Shown here: piece by piece, positions 55,930 through 63,750 of the stretch | How the letters are laid out: each line of letters starts with the position of its first letter | How positions within the stretch are numbered: the first letter of the stretch is position 1 | NCBI RefSeq assembly: GCF_007097265.1 | Contig: NZ_VJZP01000004.1 | Span: 62,001 to 126,000 of the forward strand | Source: Flavobacterium gawalongense | GTDB taxonomy: Bacteria > Bacteroidota > Bacteroidia > Flavobacteriales > Flavobacteriaceae | DNA: 64,000 bases | Direction: 5' to 3' | Translations under genes and position numbers: made by a program | Notes under the pieces: generated by a model | What the model was told of the DNA's origin: nothing | What the model saw: only the letters and a program-made list of their open reading frames with translations | Database searches by the model: none

Positions 55930-56604
55930 ATGATAAAACAATATGCACAGGCTTTTTTTATTCTTTTCACAACAGTTGTTTTCTCTCAACAGAAACCCGA
56001 CTATGAACTTATTGAAAAAAATATTAAAGATGAAAATTCTGAATATTATTACACTTCCTTATTGGAAAGATATAGAAAAGGTGATAAATCAATGACATTA
56101 AAACAATGTGAACACTTATATTATGGTTTTGCTTTTCAAGATAATTTTAAAAATTTTCGGTATAAGTCATTGACAGATAGTATAGCAAAGTATGAAAAAA
56201 ATGAAGATAAATTAGACTCTAAAAATATTTTAAAACAATTAGAGTTTAGAAATCAAATATTAGAAAAAAGTCCATTTGATGTTAATCATATATGGGGGAA
56301 AATAAACAACCTCGATTTACTAAAAAGACAAAATGAGATTAATATTTGTTTTAATCAATTAGATATAATGCATAATGTGGTCAGGAATTCTGGTGATGGA
56401 TTAACAAAAGAAACGGCTTATTACATTAATAATGTACAATTTGAGTGGTTCTTAATTAATTTATTGGACCTAAAAGCCACTAAAAATCCGGAGACAATTG
56501 ATGAAATTTACGAGTATATTTTATTGGAAAAAAACGATAAAAACATTAATGGTCTATATTTTAATGTTGAAAAGGTACAATATACAATTGAATATCAAAA
56601 TTAA
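55930..56604 (+). CDS. Secreted DUF4919-family protein
   Basis: A 224-residue protein with a signal peptide (MIKQYAQAFFILFTTVVFSQ). The block YYTSLLERYRKGDKSMTLKQ followed by LYYGFAFQDNFKNFRYKSL is characteristic of DUF4919, and the rest (RNSGDGLTKETAYYINNVQFEWFLIN) fits. The function of DUF4919 is unknown. The gene is divergent from XRE paralogue 2 and starts the run of plus-strand secreted genes. The next gene begins 35 bases later, suggesting an operon. Confidence 0.75.
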   Translation: MIKQYAQAFFILFTTVVFSQQKPDYELIEKNIKDENSEYYYTSLLERYRKGDKSMTLKQCEHLYYGFAFQDNFKNFRYKSLTDSIAKYEKNEDKLDSKNILKQLEFRNQILEKSPFDVNHIWGKINNLDLLKRQNEINICFNQLDIMHNVVRNSGDGLTKETAYYINNVQFEWFLINLLDLKATKNPETIDEIYEYILLEKNDKNINGLYFNVEKVQYTIEYQN

Positions 56605-56639
56605 AAAATACAGTTAATCAGCCATTTAACTAAATTATT

Positions 56640-57248
56640 ATGAAATTATTCTTCCTCTTGTTTCTATTTATTCCATTAGACGAAATTAAAAAATCGCCAT
56701 CTGACTTTGAAAATGAGCTAAATTACATTGTTAAAGATTTCAGAGAAGATATAATGGACGAATATAAGTGTAAAAAATTAATGAACAATGCAGGTTCTAT
56801 TTCTGATGAAATTGAAGAAGAATTAAAGGAAACAAATAAGTACACTTCCTATGAAATTAGCCAACTAAGAGAGCTAAAAACTAAAGCTGATGCTTTACAA
56901 TCTTATATTGGAGGTGTTGGAAGTTGTGCAAGTGCTATGTTTCCATCTTTTAAGGAATTTGAAATAGCAAATCAAATGGTATTTGGATCCGTTACCTATG
57001 TTAATCAAGGAAAATTTTGTGTAGATTTTATATCTGTAACAATAGGGAGTTACGTTGTTTATATGGCTAAAAACAGTACTTCTATCAATTATACAGTAAA
57101 ATATAATTGGAAAAACAATAATGGAACTTCAAAAGGCAATGGAACAATGGGACTCCCTGAAAAAACATTGAGAAGCATTTACAACAATAGAAGTAATCAA
57201 ACACAAAAAAAAATTACGGTTTTGGGAGTTACTTGTATTCCTTTTTGA
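56640..57248 (+). CDS. Secreted/membrane-associated protein of unknown function (202 aa)
   Basis: I do not recognise it. The short hydrophobic N-terminus (MKLFFLLFLFIPLDEIKKSP) may be a signal peptide or anchor. Residues 20-85 are acidic and helical (ELNYIVKDFREDIMDEYK), followed by a Gly/Ser-rich part with two cysteines (YIGGVGSCASAMFPS, GVTCIPF). It lies 35 bases after the DUF4919 gene and probably shares its transcript. Confidence 0.6.
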   Translation: MKLFFLLFLFIPLDEIKKSPSDFENELNYIVKDFREDIMDEYKCKKLMNNAGSISDEIEEELKETNKYTSYEISQLRELKTKADALQSYIGGVGSCASAMFPSFKEFEIANQMVFGSVTYVNQGKFCVDFISVTIGSYVVYMAKNSTSINYTVKYNWKNNNGTSKGNGTMGLPEKTLRSIYNNRSNQTQKKITVLGVTCIPF

Positions 57249-57335
57249 TTATATCAATGTTTTAACTAATCAAAAAAACATAAAAACAGAGTCGCTGAAA
57301 ACTGAATAGAGTAAGCAAAACAAAATCTATATAAA

Positions 57336-57788
57336 ATGAAAAAAATAATTTTTACCCTAACATTTTTATTGGCAACAATTGCAAGTTTTAGCCAAAATTT
57401 GACTCAAAAATACAATAGCTATTTAGAGCGAACTGAATTTTATGATTCATCTGGGAAAATGGTTGCATATGCTAAAGAAAACACTTATCTAAACAGAACA
57501 GAATATTATGATTCTTATGGCAAACTTATTAAATATGAAACAAACAATCAATATTTAAACAGAACAGAAACTTACGATTCCTCTGGCAGACAACAAGGAT
57601 ATGAAAAGAATAACTCTTACTTAAATCAAAACGAAACATACAATCAATCTGGTCAACAACAGTTAACAAAAAAATGGAATGAATATTTAAAACGATATGA
57701 GGTTTATGATTCTTTTGGTAAAATGAGAGGCTATTATACGTACAATAGTTATTTAAAACAATGGGATTACACAAGCGCTTCATACTAA
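57336..57788 (+). CDS. Secreted protein with tandem YDSxGK repeats
   Basis: A 150-residue protein: signal peptide MKKIIFTLTFLLATIASFSQ, then six imperfect units of about 20 residues with the pattern N-x-YL-x-R-x-E-x-YDS-x-GK (SYLERTEFYDSSGKMVAYAK, TYLNRTEYYDSYGKLIKYET, QYLNRTETYDSSGRQQGYEK, and three more). Each looks like a beta-hairpin, giving a short repeat solenoid related in style to YwqK/RHS or MORN-like repeats. Function is unknown; a surface or adhesin role is only a guess. It starts 87 bases after the previous gene. Confidence 0.68.
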   Translation: MKKIIFTLTFLLATIASFSQNLTQKYNSYLERTEFYDSSGKMVAYAKENTYLNRTEYYDSYGKLIKYETNNQYLNRTETYDSSGRQQGYEKNNSYLNQNETYNQSGQQQLTKKWNEYLKRYEVYDSFGKMRGYYTYNSYLKQWDYTSASY

Positions 57789-57814
57789 ATAAAATAAACC
57801 TTAAAAATAATTAT

Positions 57815-58249
57815 ATGAAAATCATCATCAACATACTTGCTTTATCACTAAGCATTTATTCATTAAGTGCTCAAAATTTTAAAACAGATTACACAAAAAG
57901 TTATATTTCCAAAAATTGTGGTGAAGAGAAATTTGCATTCACCTTTTATAATAATACCTTATTCCGGACCGATTCATATTATAACACTTCAATTAAAGTC
58001 CCCTCAAAAAGACAACTTACAGATTTTGATAATAGTGGTTTTTATTATGAAATGTGGTTACCTACTTTTTATTTAGAATTGTACGGCATAAATGAGTATA
58101 ATAAAGTGCCGCAATTTAATTATAAAGTATGCTTTGATAAAAAAGGAGGTGATTTATTATACATCTTTGAATCAGCGGCAAATTCAGGAATAGATTCAGG
58201 TAAATTTTACTTTACTTTAAAAGGTCGTAATATATTTTGTACTGATTAG
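57815..58249 (+). CDS. Secreted protein of unknown function (144 aa)
   Basis: The ATG at 57815 gives a clear signal peptide (MKIIINILALSLSIYSLSAQ); the frame open from 57761 would add 18 residues that overlap the previous gene. The mature protein (about 125 residues) is beta-rich with three cysteines (ISKNCGEEKFAF, NYKVCFDKKGGD, and one near the end). I recognise no family. It sits 26 bases after the YDS-repeat gene. Confidence 0.6.
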   Translation: MKIIINILALSLSIYSLSAQNFKTDYTKSYISKNCGEEKFAFTFYNNTLFRTDSYYNTSIKVPSKRQLTDFDNSGFYYEMWLPTFYLELYGINEYNKVPQFNYKVCFDKKGGDLLYIFESAANSGIDSGKFYFTLKGRNIFCTD

Positions 58250-58437
58250 AAATCAGAATCTATATAATGAAAAGGCTATTTATGAAACTGTTACCATACA
58301 TTGGTGCACTTAGCTGAATTTAACTATGGTCTTATATTTGAAAATTAGTGGTTGATGCGAAAACTCGAATTTTTAATCCCAAAACCTATTGTGATCAAAC
58401 CGTTAGAGATAATATTAAAAAATAACAGGAAACTAAT

Positions 58438-58656
58438 ATGAATTTTACATCTAATCAGAAAAAATTTATTGATTCCCTTTTAGCCCAATTAAATTTTAAT
58501 CAAATTGTAAAGTTTGATACTGATAAATTTAAAACACAATATTTTAATCAATTTCTATCGGCTTACAAAACATTTAAAAATTTAGCGAATTGTGAATACT
58601 CAATGATACTGTATAACAATGTGGAAAGAATATTTCAGTCTAAATTAATTTTATAA
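58438..58656 (+). CDS. Small hypothetical protein (72 aa)
   Basis: A 72-residue, mostly helical and hydrophilic protein (NQKKFIDSLLAQLNFNQIVK; YFNQFLSAYKTFKNLANCEY). No signal peptide or membrane segment. It ends nine bases before the next gene, supporting a common transcript. No function is suggested. Confidence 0.5.
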   Translation: MNFTSNQKKFIDSLLAQLNFNQIVKFDTDKFKTQYFNQFLSAYKTFKNLANCEYSMILYNNVERIFQSKLIL

Positions 58657-58665
58657 TAGAAACTA

Positions 58666-58857
58666 ATGAGTGAAAATAATAATAGTAAGAATGCTTTAGG
58701 ATGTATTTTAATAATTGTATGTATGGCTGTATCAATACTAATTTGCCAGCCAGTGATTAGCATACTTGGAGATGGAGCTTATCCGATAATTGTAATTGTT
58801 GGTGTATTATTAGGTAAATTTTTATCGAAAGTGTTTTTTAAAGAAAATGATGAATAA
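58666..58857 (+). CDS. Small membrane protein (63 aa)
   Basis: Two hydrophobic segments: ALGCILIIVCMAVSILICQP (about 10-29) and YPIIVIVGVLLGKFLSKVFF (about 39-58), joined by a short loop and ending with KENDE. No known domain. It lies nine bases after the 72-residue gene and 142 bases before the double-nuclease gene. Confidence 0.55.
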   Translation: MSENNNSKNALGCILIIVCMAVSILICQPVISILGDGAYPIIVIVGVLLGKFLSKVFFKENDE

Positions 58858-58999
58858 AGCTAAATACCAGCAACTAACCGCCGTTTGCCAATATTGCGGG
58901 ATTAGGCTAAATTTAAAGATGGTTTTGTACTTTAAAAATTTTAATTTAATAAAACTAAAAAATCAGAAAAGAATCATTCCAACCAAATCTATATTAAAT

Positions 59000-61591
59000 A
59001 TGAAAAAACTATCAATACTAATTTGCTTGATAGTTTCAAGCTTTACTGCGTTAGCTCAATATGAAGTTAAAACCATAAAAAGACCAGACGGAATTACCCT
59101 TAAATATTTTAATCCTATTCCAGTAGTCAGAGCTTACAACTACGAAGCAGGACTGTCATTATATAAAAATCCAGACAATAACAAGTATTTTGTAGCAATT
59201 TCAGTGTTGTTTAAGAATACAGTTGCTGAAGAATTAAACGGAAATTTATTGATTCAAACAACTGGCAAAAACGGGATTTCTTTAAAACCAGCTTACAATA
59301 GATTAGTTACTATGAATGGTAGAGAAGTAGCACTATCTATGTACTATTTAACAGAAAGAGAAATAAACGAACTCAAATCAAATTCAATAAAACTGATTTC
59401 TTTTACTATAAATGATGAAATTATTGCATTGAATCTAACCGAAAATAGAGATGTATTAGTTAAAGAATTTGAAATATTAAGCAATGCAAAAAGTAATATT
59501 TCTAAACAAAATTTTAACAAATCAAATTCGCTAACTAATGCACAAAAACAAAATATCCCAATAAGAACACCTGTTACTAATCCTAATATGCCAAACGGAA
59601 GAAAAACATACGATGATTATTTTAAAGATCGAGATGCTAAAAATAAAAATACTCAAATTAAACCAGACTCAACATCTACAATGTTTGGTAGAAATACATC
59701 AGGTGTATTAGGTGTTAATACTGATTATGGAGAATCTAAATATGATAAAGATATTAATTGGGATGCAGATATTGATAAAAATGATATTGAAGGTTCCTTA
59801 AAAAAATATAGAGATGCAAGATGGGAAGAGGAATGGGGAAGTTATAGAAATATAGGATTGGGAATTTTGTTTTTAATTATAATAATTTCCATTTTTGCTA
59901 TATTTAGGAAAAGAGATAATAATGAAATAGTAGAAACAATTATTCCTCCTGTAATAACAAAAGAGACTGCAATTACATTAACTCCCGATGCATATAGAGC
60001 TCCCACAGTTGAAGACAATTCATCAAATAGGGAGTCAATTCCAGAATCTCTTTTACAAGGAGATATCCTAGATCCTTTAATCGATTTAGATTCAAATAAA
60101 AAAAATTTAAAAAAAATAGGCTTTAAACCTTCAATTATTTTCAATCAAAATGAGCCGTACAGTTATCCAATGGTCAAAATGCCAACGGAAAATTCATACA
60201 TTAAATTTCCAAGGTTAGGTCGTTCAAACAAATTAGGCATTACTGAAAACACTTTTTTCGAAGTCTTAAACAAATATTTTAAATCAGATTTTAAAATACA
60301 CAATAATCGTCACATTACCCACAAGAGCGGAAACAATGCCTACGAACCTGATTTTTTGTTAATTAATGAAAAAGAGAACAAAAATATTTTTATAAATGTC
60401 GAAATTGACGAGCCTTATGATGGGATTTCAAGAATACCTACTCACGAAATAAATCGAGATGTTTACAGAGATTTATTTTTTACAAACCGAGGTTATATTG
60501 TAATTCGATTTACAGAAAAACAGATATTTGAAGAAGCGAAACAATGTTGTGTTTTTATTGCAAACGTTATAAAAGCTATAGATGAAAACTATTCAAATAA
60601 AGAATTGGATTTCAAAACAAGTATTTCGTCACAAAATCAATGGGATACCCTCCAAGCAAAAAAATGGTCATTAGAAAAGTATAGAGAAAAGTATTTAAAA
60701 ATAGAAAATTTTAATCTAAAATCATCCTCACAAATTGACTTTTTAATTACAAATTCCGAATTTGATAAAATTATTGAATCAAAAATTATTGAAACCGATT
60801 TGAGTGCTTTTGATAAAAATGACAACAAACCTTTAAACGGAAATCAATCGCATATAAGAGACAAAAGAATTGTTTTTGACTCCTTAAATCACAGGTATTA
60901 CATAGACAATAATCCCGACACCATCTCTGTAAGTCAACTAATAGATAAATTCTTTCCTGAATTTGATGCTTTAAAAGCTGCAACTAATTTAAACCCAAAA
61001 CACGAACTCTATGGTTTACCCACAGACGAAATAATTTCTATTTGGAAAAAGAAAGGGATTGAAGCCGCCGAATTAGGAACCCATTTACATCTTCAAATAG
61101 AGAATTATTATAAAAATCAAACCTACAATTCAAACACAAAAGAGTTCAGTCATTTTTTGGATTTTAAAGAGCGTTTTTCAAGTATGAATCCAGAACGAAC
61201 GGAATGGAGAATATTTGATGAAGATTATATGATTGCAGGAACAATAGATATGCTATACAAAAAAGAAGATGGGACATTCTATGTTTTTGATTGGAAAAGA
61301 AGCGAAAAAGTAGTACATCCTGATGGTAAACCTAAAATTTCCGACCCTGAACATTTCTATACCAAATTTGCATTTGGGGAATTAAGCCACCTTACGGACG
61401 ACAGTTACTATCGATATGCTTTGCAGCAAAATATTTACAGACATATCTTAGAAACAAAATACAATTATAAAATAAGCTCAATGAATTTATTAATATTACA
61501 CCCTAATTACGAATCCTATCACTGGGTAAAGCTTGAGAAAATGCAAAAAGAAGTTGAATATATGTTTTCAACGTTAAAAATAATTTCCTAA
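59000..61591 (+). CDS. Membrane-anchored protein with two PD-(D/E)XK-type nuclease domains
   Basis: The ATG at 59000 gives a signal peptide (MKKLSILICLIVSSFTALAQ); an earlier frame start at 58847 lacks one. Of 863 residues, about 20-280 would be periplasmic with no known domain; a membrane segment (IGLGILFLIIIISIFAIFRK) lies at about 285-304, and the rest would be cytoplasmic. About 410-525 resembles DUF559/Vsr-like nucleases: Asp451 in YEPDFLL, Glu468 and Asp470 in VEIDEP, then RDLFFTNRGYIVIRFTE. About 650-863 resembles RecB-like nucleases: TISVSQLIDKFFPEFDA, GTHLHLQIENYY (His697, Glu701), GTIDMLY (Asp750) and DWKRS (Asp764, Lys766). Nuclease activity is inferred; no characterised protein of this layout is known to me. 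Confidence 0.72.
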   Translation: MKKLSILICLIVSSFTALAQYEVKTIKRPDGITLKYFNPIPVVRAYNYEAGLSLYKNPDNNKYFVAISVLFKNTVAEELNGNLLIQTTGKNGISLKPAYNRLVTMNGREVALSMYYLTEREINELKSNSIKLISFTINDEIIALNLTENRDVLVKEFEILSNAKSNISKQNFNKSNSLTNAQKQNIPIRTPVTNPNMPNGRKTYDDYFKDRDAKNKNTQIKPDSTSTMFGRNTSGVLGVNTDYGESKYDKDINWDADIDKNDIEGSLKKYRDARWEEEWGSYRNIGLGILFLIIIISIFAIFRKRDNNEIVETIIPPVITKETAITLTPDAYRAPTVEDNSSNRESIPESLLQGDILDPLIDLDSNKKNLKKIGFKPSIIFNQNEPYSYPMVKMPTENSYIKFPRLGRSNKLGITENTFFEVLNKYFKSDFKIHNNRHITHKSGNNAYEPDFLLINEKENKNIFINVEIDEPYDGISRIPTHEINRDVYRDLFFTNRGYIVIRFTEKQIFEEAKQCCVFIANVIKAIDENYSNKELDFKTSISSQNQWDTLQAKKWSLEKYREKYLKIENFNLKSSSQIDFLITNSEFDKIIESKIIETDLSAFDKNDNKPLNGNQSHIRDKRIVFDSLNHRYYIDNNPDTISVSQLIDKFFPEFDALKAATNLNPKHELYGLPTDEIISIWKKKGIEAAELGTHLHLQIENYYKNQTYNSNTKEFSHFLDFKERFSSMNPERTEWRIFDEDYMIAGTIDMLYKKEDGTFYVFDWKRSEKVVHPDGKPKISDPEHFYTKFAFGELSHLTDDSYYRYALQQNIYRHILETKYNYKISSMNLLILHPNYESYHWVKLEKMQKEVEYMFSTLKIIS

Positions 61592-61823
61592 AAACAATAT
61601 ATTTTAATAAGCTATAAAATAGTCAAACATTATTTGATGAATTTATTAGGAAATATAGTAGTCTGTACGATACTATTTACGGCTCTTTCCGCACTTCGAT
61701 AAAATAGTGATTTGGTAAAATTTACTTTTTAGAATATTGCAAATAAATAGCTTATAAAAATTCTAATTCCTCAAATCAAATTTAAATTTAATAGAACTAA
61801 AAATTCAGAAAATAATCAATACT

Positions 61824-62141
61824 ATGGCAGAGATACTAAAAGCGAACTGTAGAATTTGCAATTACGAGACAAGTTTTAGATATGGAGGAGGGAGATTCGA
61901 TTTTCAAACTTTTAATCCCGTACCAGCGTATGACAAAACTACTGAAGAATTGGAAAGTGTAAATTACAAGTTAGAAAAAGATAATCCAGATTACATTTTT
62001 TACACAGATGAACAACTCAAAGGAGACAATGAAGGAAAATATATTTTTCAAAATTTTGATTTGAAATTGAATCAAGTAAATAACTACTGTCCTAAATGCA
62101 AGAATTACAGCTTGGATTTTAGGAGTTATATGTTTTGTTAA
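61824..62141 (+). CDS. Small Zn-ribbon-like protein (105 aa)
   Basis: A 105-residue protein with CRIC near the N-terminus (ANCRICNYETSFRYGGGRF) and CPKC near the C-terminus (NNYCPKCKNYSLDFRSYMFC). Two CxxC pairs suggest one zinc-ribbon-type site. No signal peptide. A leader of about 40 bases resembles that of the preceding nuclease gene. Function is unknown. Confidence 0.6.
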   Translation: MAEILKANCRICNYETSFRYGGGRFDFQTFNPVPAYDKTTEELESVNYKLEKDNPDYIFYTDEQLKGDNEGKYIFQNFDLKLNQVNNYCPKCKNYSLDFRSYMFC

Positions 62142-62398
62142 CCCGCAAATCAACTTCACTATAAGATAAAGTACTTTACCGCCTTATTAAGGCAAAATGT
62201 TCAACAAATAATTTCCAAATTTTTTTAATTTTTTTAATTTTTTTTTGGATCGAATAAATGAACTAACAGATAGGTCAGCCCCACTTGATTCAAATTTTGG
62301 GATATACCCGCCCAGTGATATTTGGATATTTAAAAATACTGTATCCAAATTATTGCTGATTTTAATTCATTTGTTTAATCCTATAAATTATTAAAACT

Positions 62399-62743
62399 AT
62401 GGTTACAATTGTAGATTACAAGGCATTCCAAAAAGAAAATGGAGAAAAATTTTATTCACTTGTTGTTCAAGGTGGAGTTGAAGCTATTAAAAGTAAAGAA
62501 AGTGGAAGAACTTATCTTACTGCAAAAACCACAAATCTTGCGTGTACATTTAACGAAATTACGTGTAAGTCATTAATTGGCACTCAACTTCCTGGACAGA
62601 TTAGAAAAGTAGAAGTTGACCCTTACGACTATACTGATCGTACAACAGGAGAAATTGTAGAAATGACTCATCGTTATGAATATTTATCCGATGAAGACGC
62701 TATCATTAATGATAACGTTGTTAAACCAGAAGAGGTGTACTAA
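62399..62743 (+). CDS. Conserved mobile-element protein (114 aa)
   Basis: A 114-residue, beta-rich protein (VTIVDYKAFQKENGEKFYSL; VEVDPYDYTDRTTGEIVEMT). It lies upstream of the AAA ATPase and is the type of gene often found beside it in Bacteroidota integrative elements. A small OB-fold-like or ssDNA-related role is possible but is only inference from context. A hairpin terminator follows at 62771-62796. Confidence 0.6.
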   Translation: MVTIVDYKAFQKENGEKFYSLVVQGGVEAIKSKESGRTYLTAKTTNLACTFNEITCKSLIGTQLPGQIRKVEVDPYDYTDRTTGEIVEMTHRYEYLSDEDAIINDNVVKPEEVY

Positions 62744-62770
62744 AACAGCTCAAAACTAGACAACATAATT

Positions 62771-62796
62771 AAGGAACTTCAGCAATGGGGTTCCTT
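62771..62796 (+). terminator. Intrinsic terminator after the 114-aa gene
   Basis: AAGGAAC (62771-62777) and GTTCCTT (62790-62796) pair around a 12-base loop, followed by five or more T residues. Confidence 0.7.
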
Positions 62797-62856
62797 TTTT
62801 TATTTTAAAAATGTATGTCATATAACTTTTTAATTAATACTTAATAATAAAAAATT

Positions 62857-63750
62857 ATGAAATTACAAATTGCTCAAAGACATCAAGTAAAATTAAGAAT
62901 TGGATTATCTGGTCCTAGTGGGTTTGGTAAAACCTATTCAGCCTTATTAATGGCGTATGGAATGACCAACGACTGGAAGAAGATTGCATTGATAGATACA
63001 GAGAACAACTCCGCAAGTCTTTACTCTCATTTGGGAAATTTCAATGTATTGTCATTAGGGGAACCTTTTATGCCTGAACGCTATATTAAAGCCATCCAAG
63101 TATGTGAAGAAGCAGACATTTCTGTAATAATCATTGACAGTATCAGCCACGAATGGCAATCAAAAGGAGGATGTTTAGAAATACACGAACAATTAGGCGG
63201 AAGATTCCAAGACTGGGCTAAAGTTACTCCTAGACATAACGCTTTTATAGATGCCATTATTCTATCTAAATGCCACATCATTACTACCAGCAGAAGAAAG
63301 GTAGATTATAGCATCGATAAAGGTTCTGATGGTAAAACCAAAGTGAGTAAACTAGGAATGAAAGAGATTACAAGAGAAGGATTCGAGTATGAACTTACAG
63401 TAAACTTTGAATTCCTGAATGATAATCATCTTGTGCAATCATCTAAAGACAGAACTGGATTATTTTCTGGAAAACCAGAATTTATCATCAACTCTAGTAC
63501 TGGGAAACGTTTAATAGAATGGAGCAATGACGGCATTTCTATAGATGAAATTAAAAACGAAATCAATTCCTGTACAACCGACGAGAGTTTAAAAATAATT
63601 TATGCTCAATATCCGCATTTAAGTAAGGAACTATATCCAATAATCGTAGCACGTAAAGAAGCATTAGAAGGTCTTAACAATCAGATTATCTCAAACGAAC
63701 AAATTATTCAACAACCTAATCCACAAGAAAATGAATTTAGTATTAAATAA
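62857..63750 (+). CDS. AAA_24-type ATPase (phage nucleotide-binding/Sak4-like recombination protein)
   Basis: A 297-residue protein with Walker A GPSGFGKT (about 19-26), a Walker-B-like VIIIDSISHEW strand and RecA-like downstream motifs (KCHIITTSRRKVDYSIDKGS). This is the AAA_24 group of phage- or ICE-borne ATPases that includes Sak4-like single-strand annealing proteins. It probably acts in recombination or replication of the element. Its stop overlaps the DUF3871 start by 20 bases, so they are co-expressed. The last 70 residues are a variable helical tail. Confidence 0.8.
   Translation: MKLQIAQRHQVKLRIGLSGPSGFGKTYSALLMAYGMTNDWKKIALIDTENNSASLYSHLGNFNVLSLGEPFMPERYIKAIQVCEEADISVIIIDSISHEWQSKGGCLEIHEQLGGRFQDWAKVTPRHNAFIDAIILSKCHIITTSRRKVDYSIDKGSDGKTKVSKLGMKEITREGFEYELTVNFEFLNDNHLVQSSKDRTGLFSGKPEFIINSSTGKRLIEWSNDGISIDEIKNEINSCTTDESLKIIYAQYPHLSKELYPIIVARKEALEGLNNQIISNEQIIQQPNPQENEFSIK

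Noticed and set aside
58847..58999. N-terminal extension of the double-nuclease protein
   Set aside because: The extension lacks a signal sequence and overlaps the previous gene; the ATG at 59000 gives a clear signal peptide.
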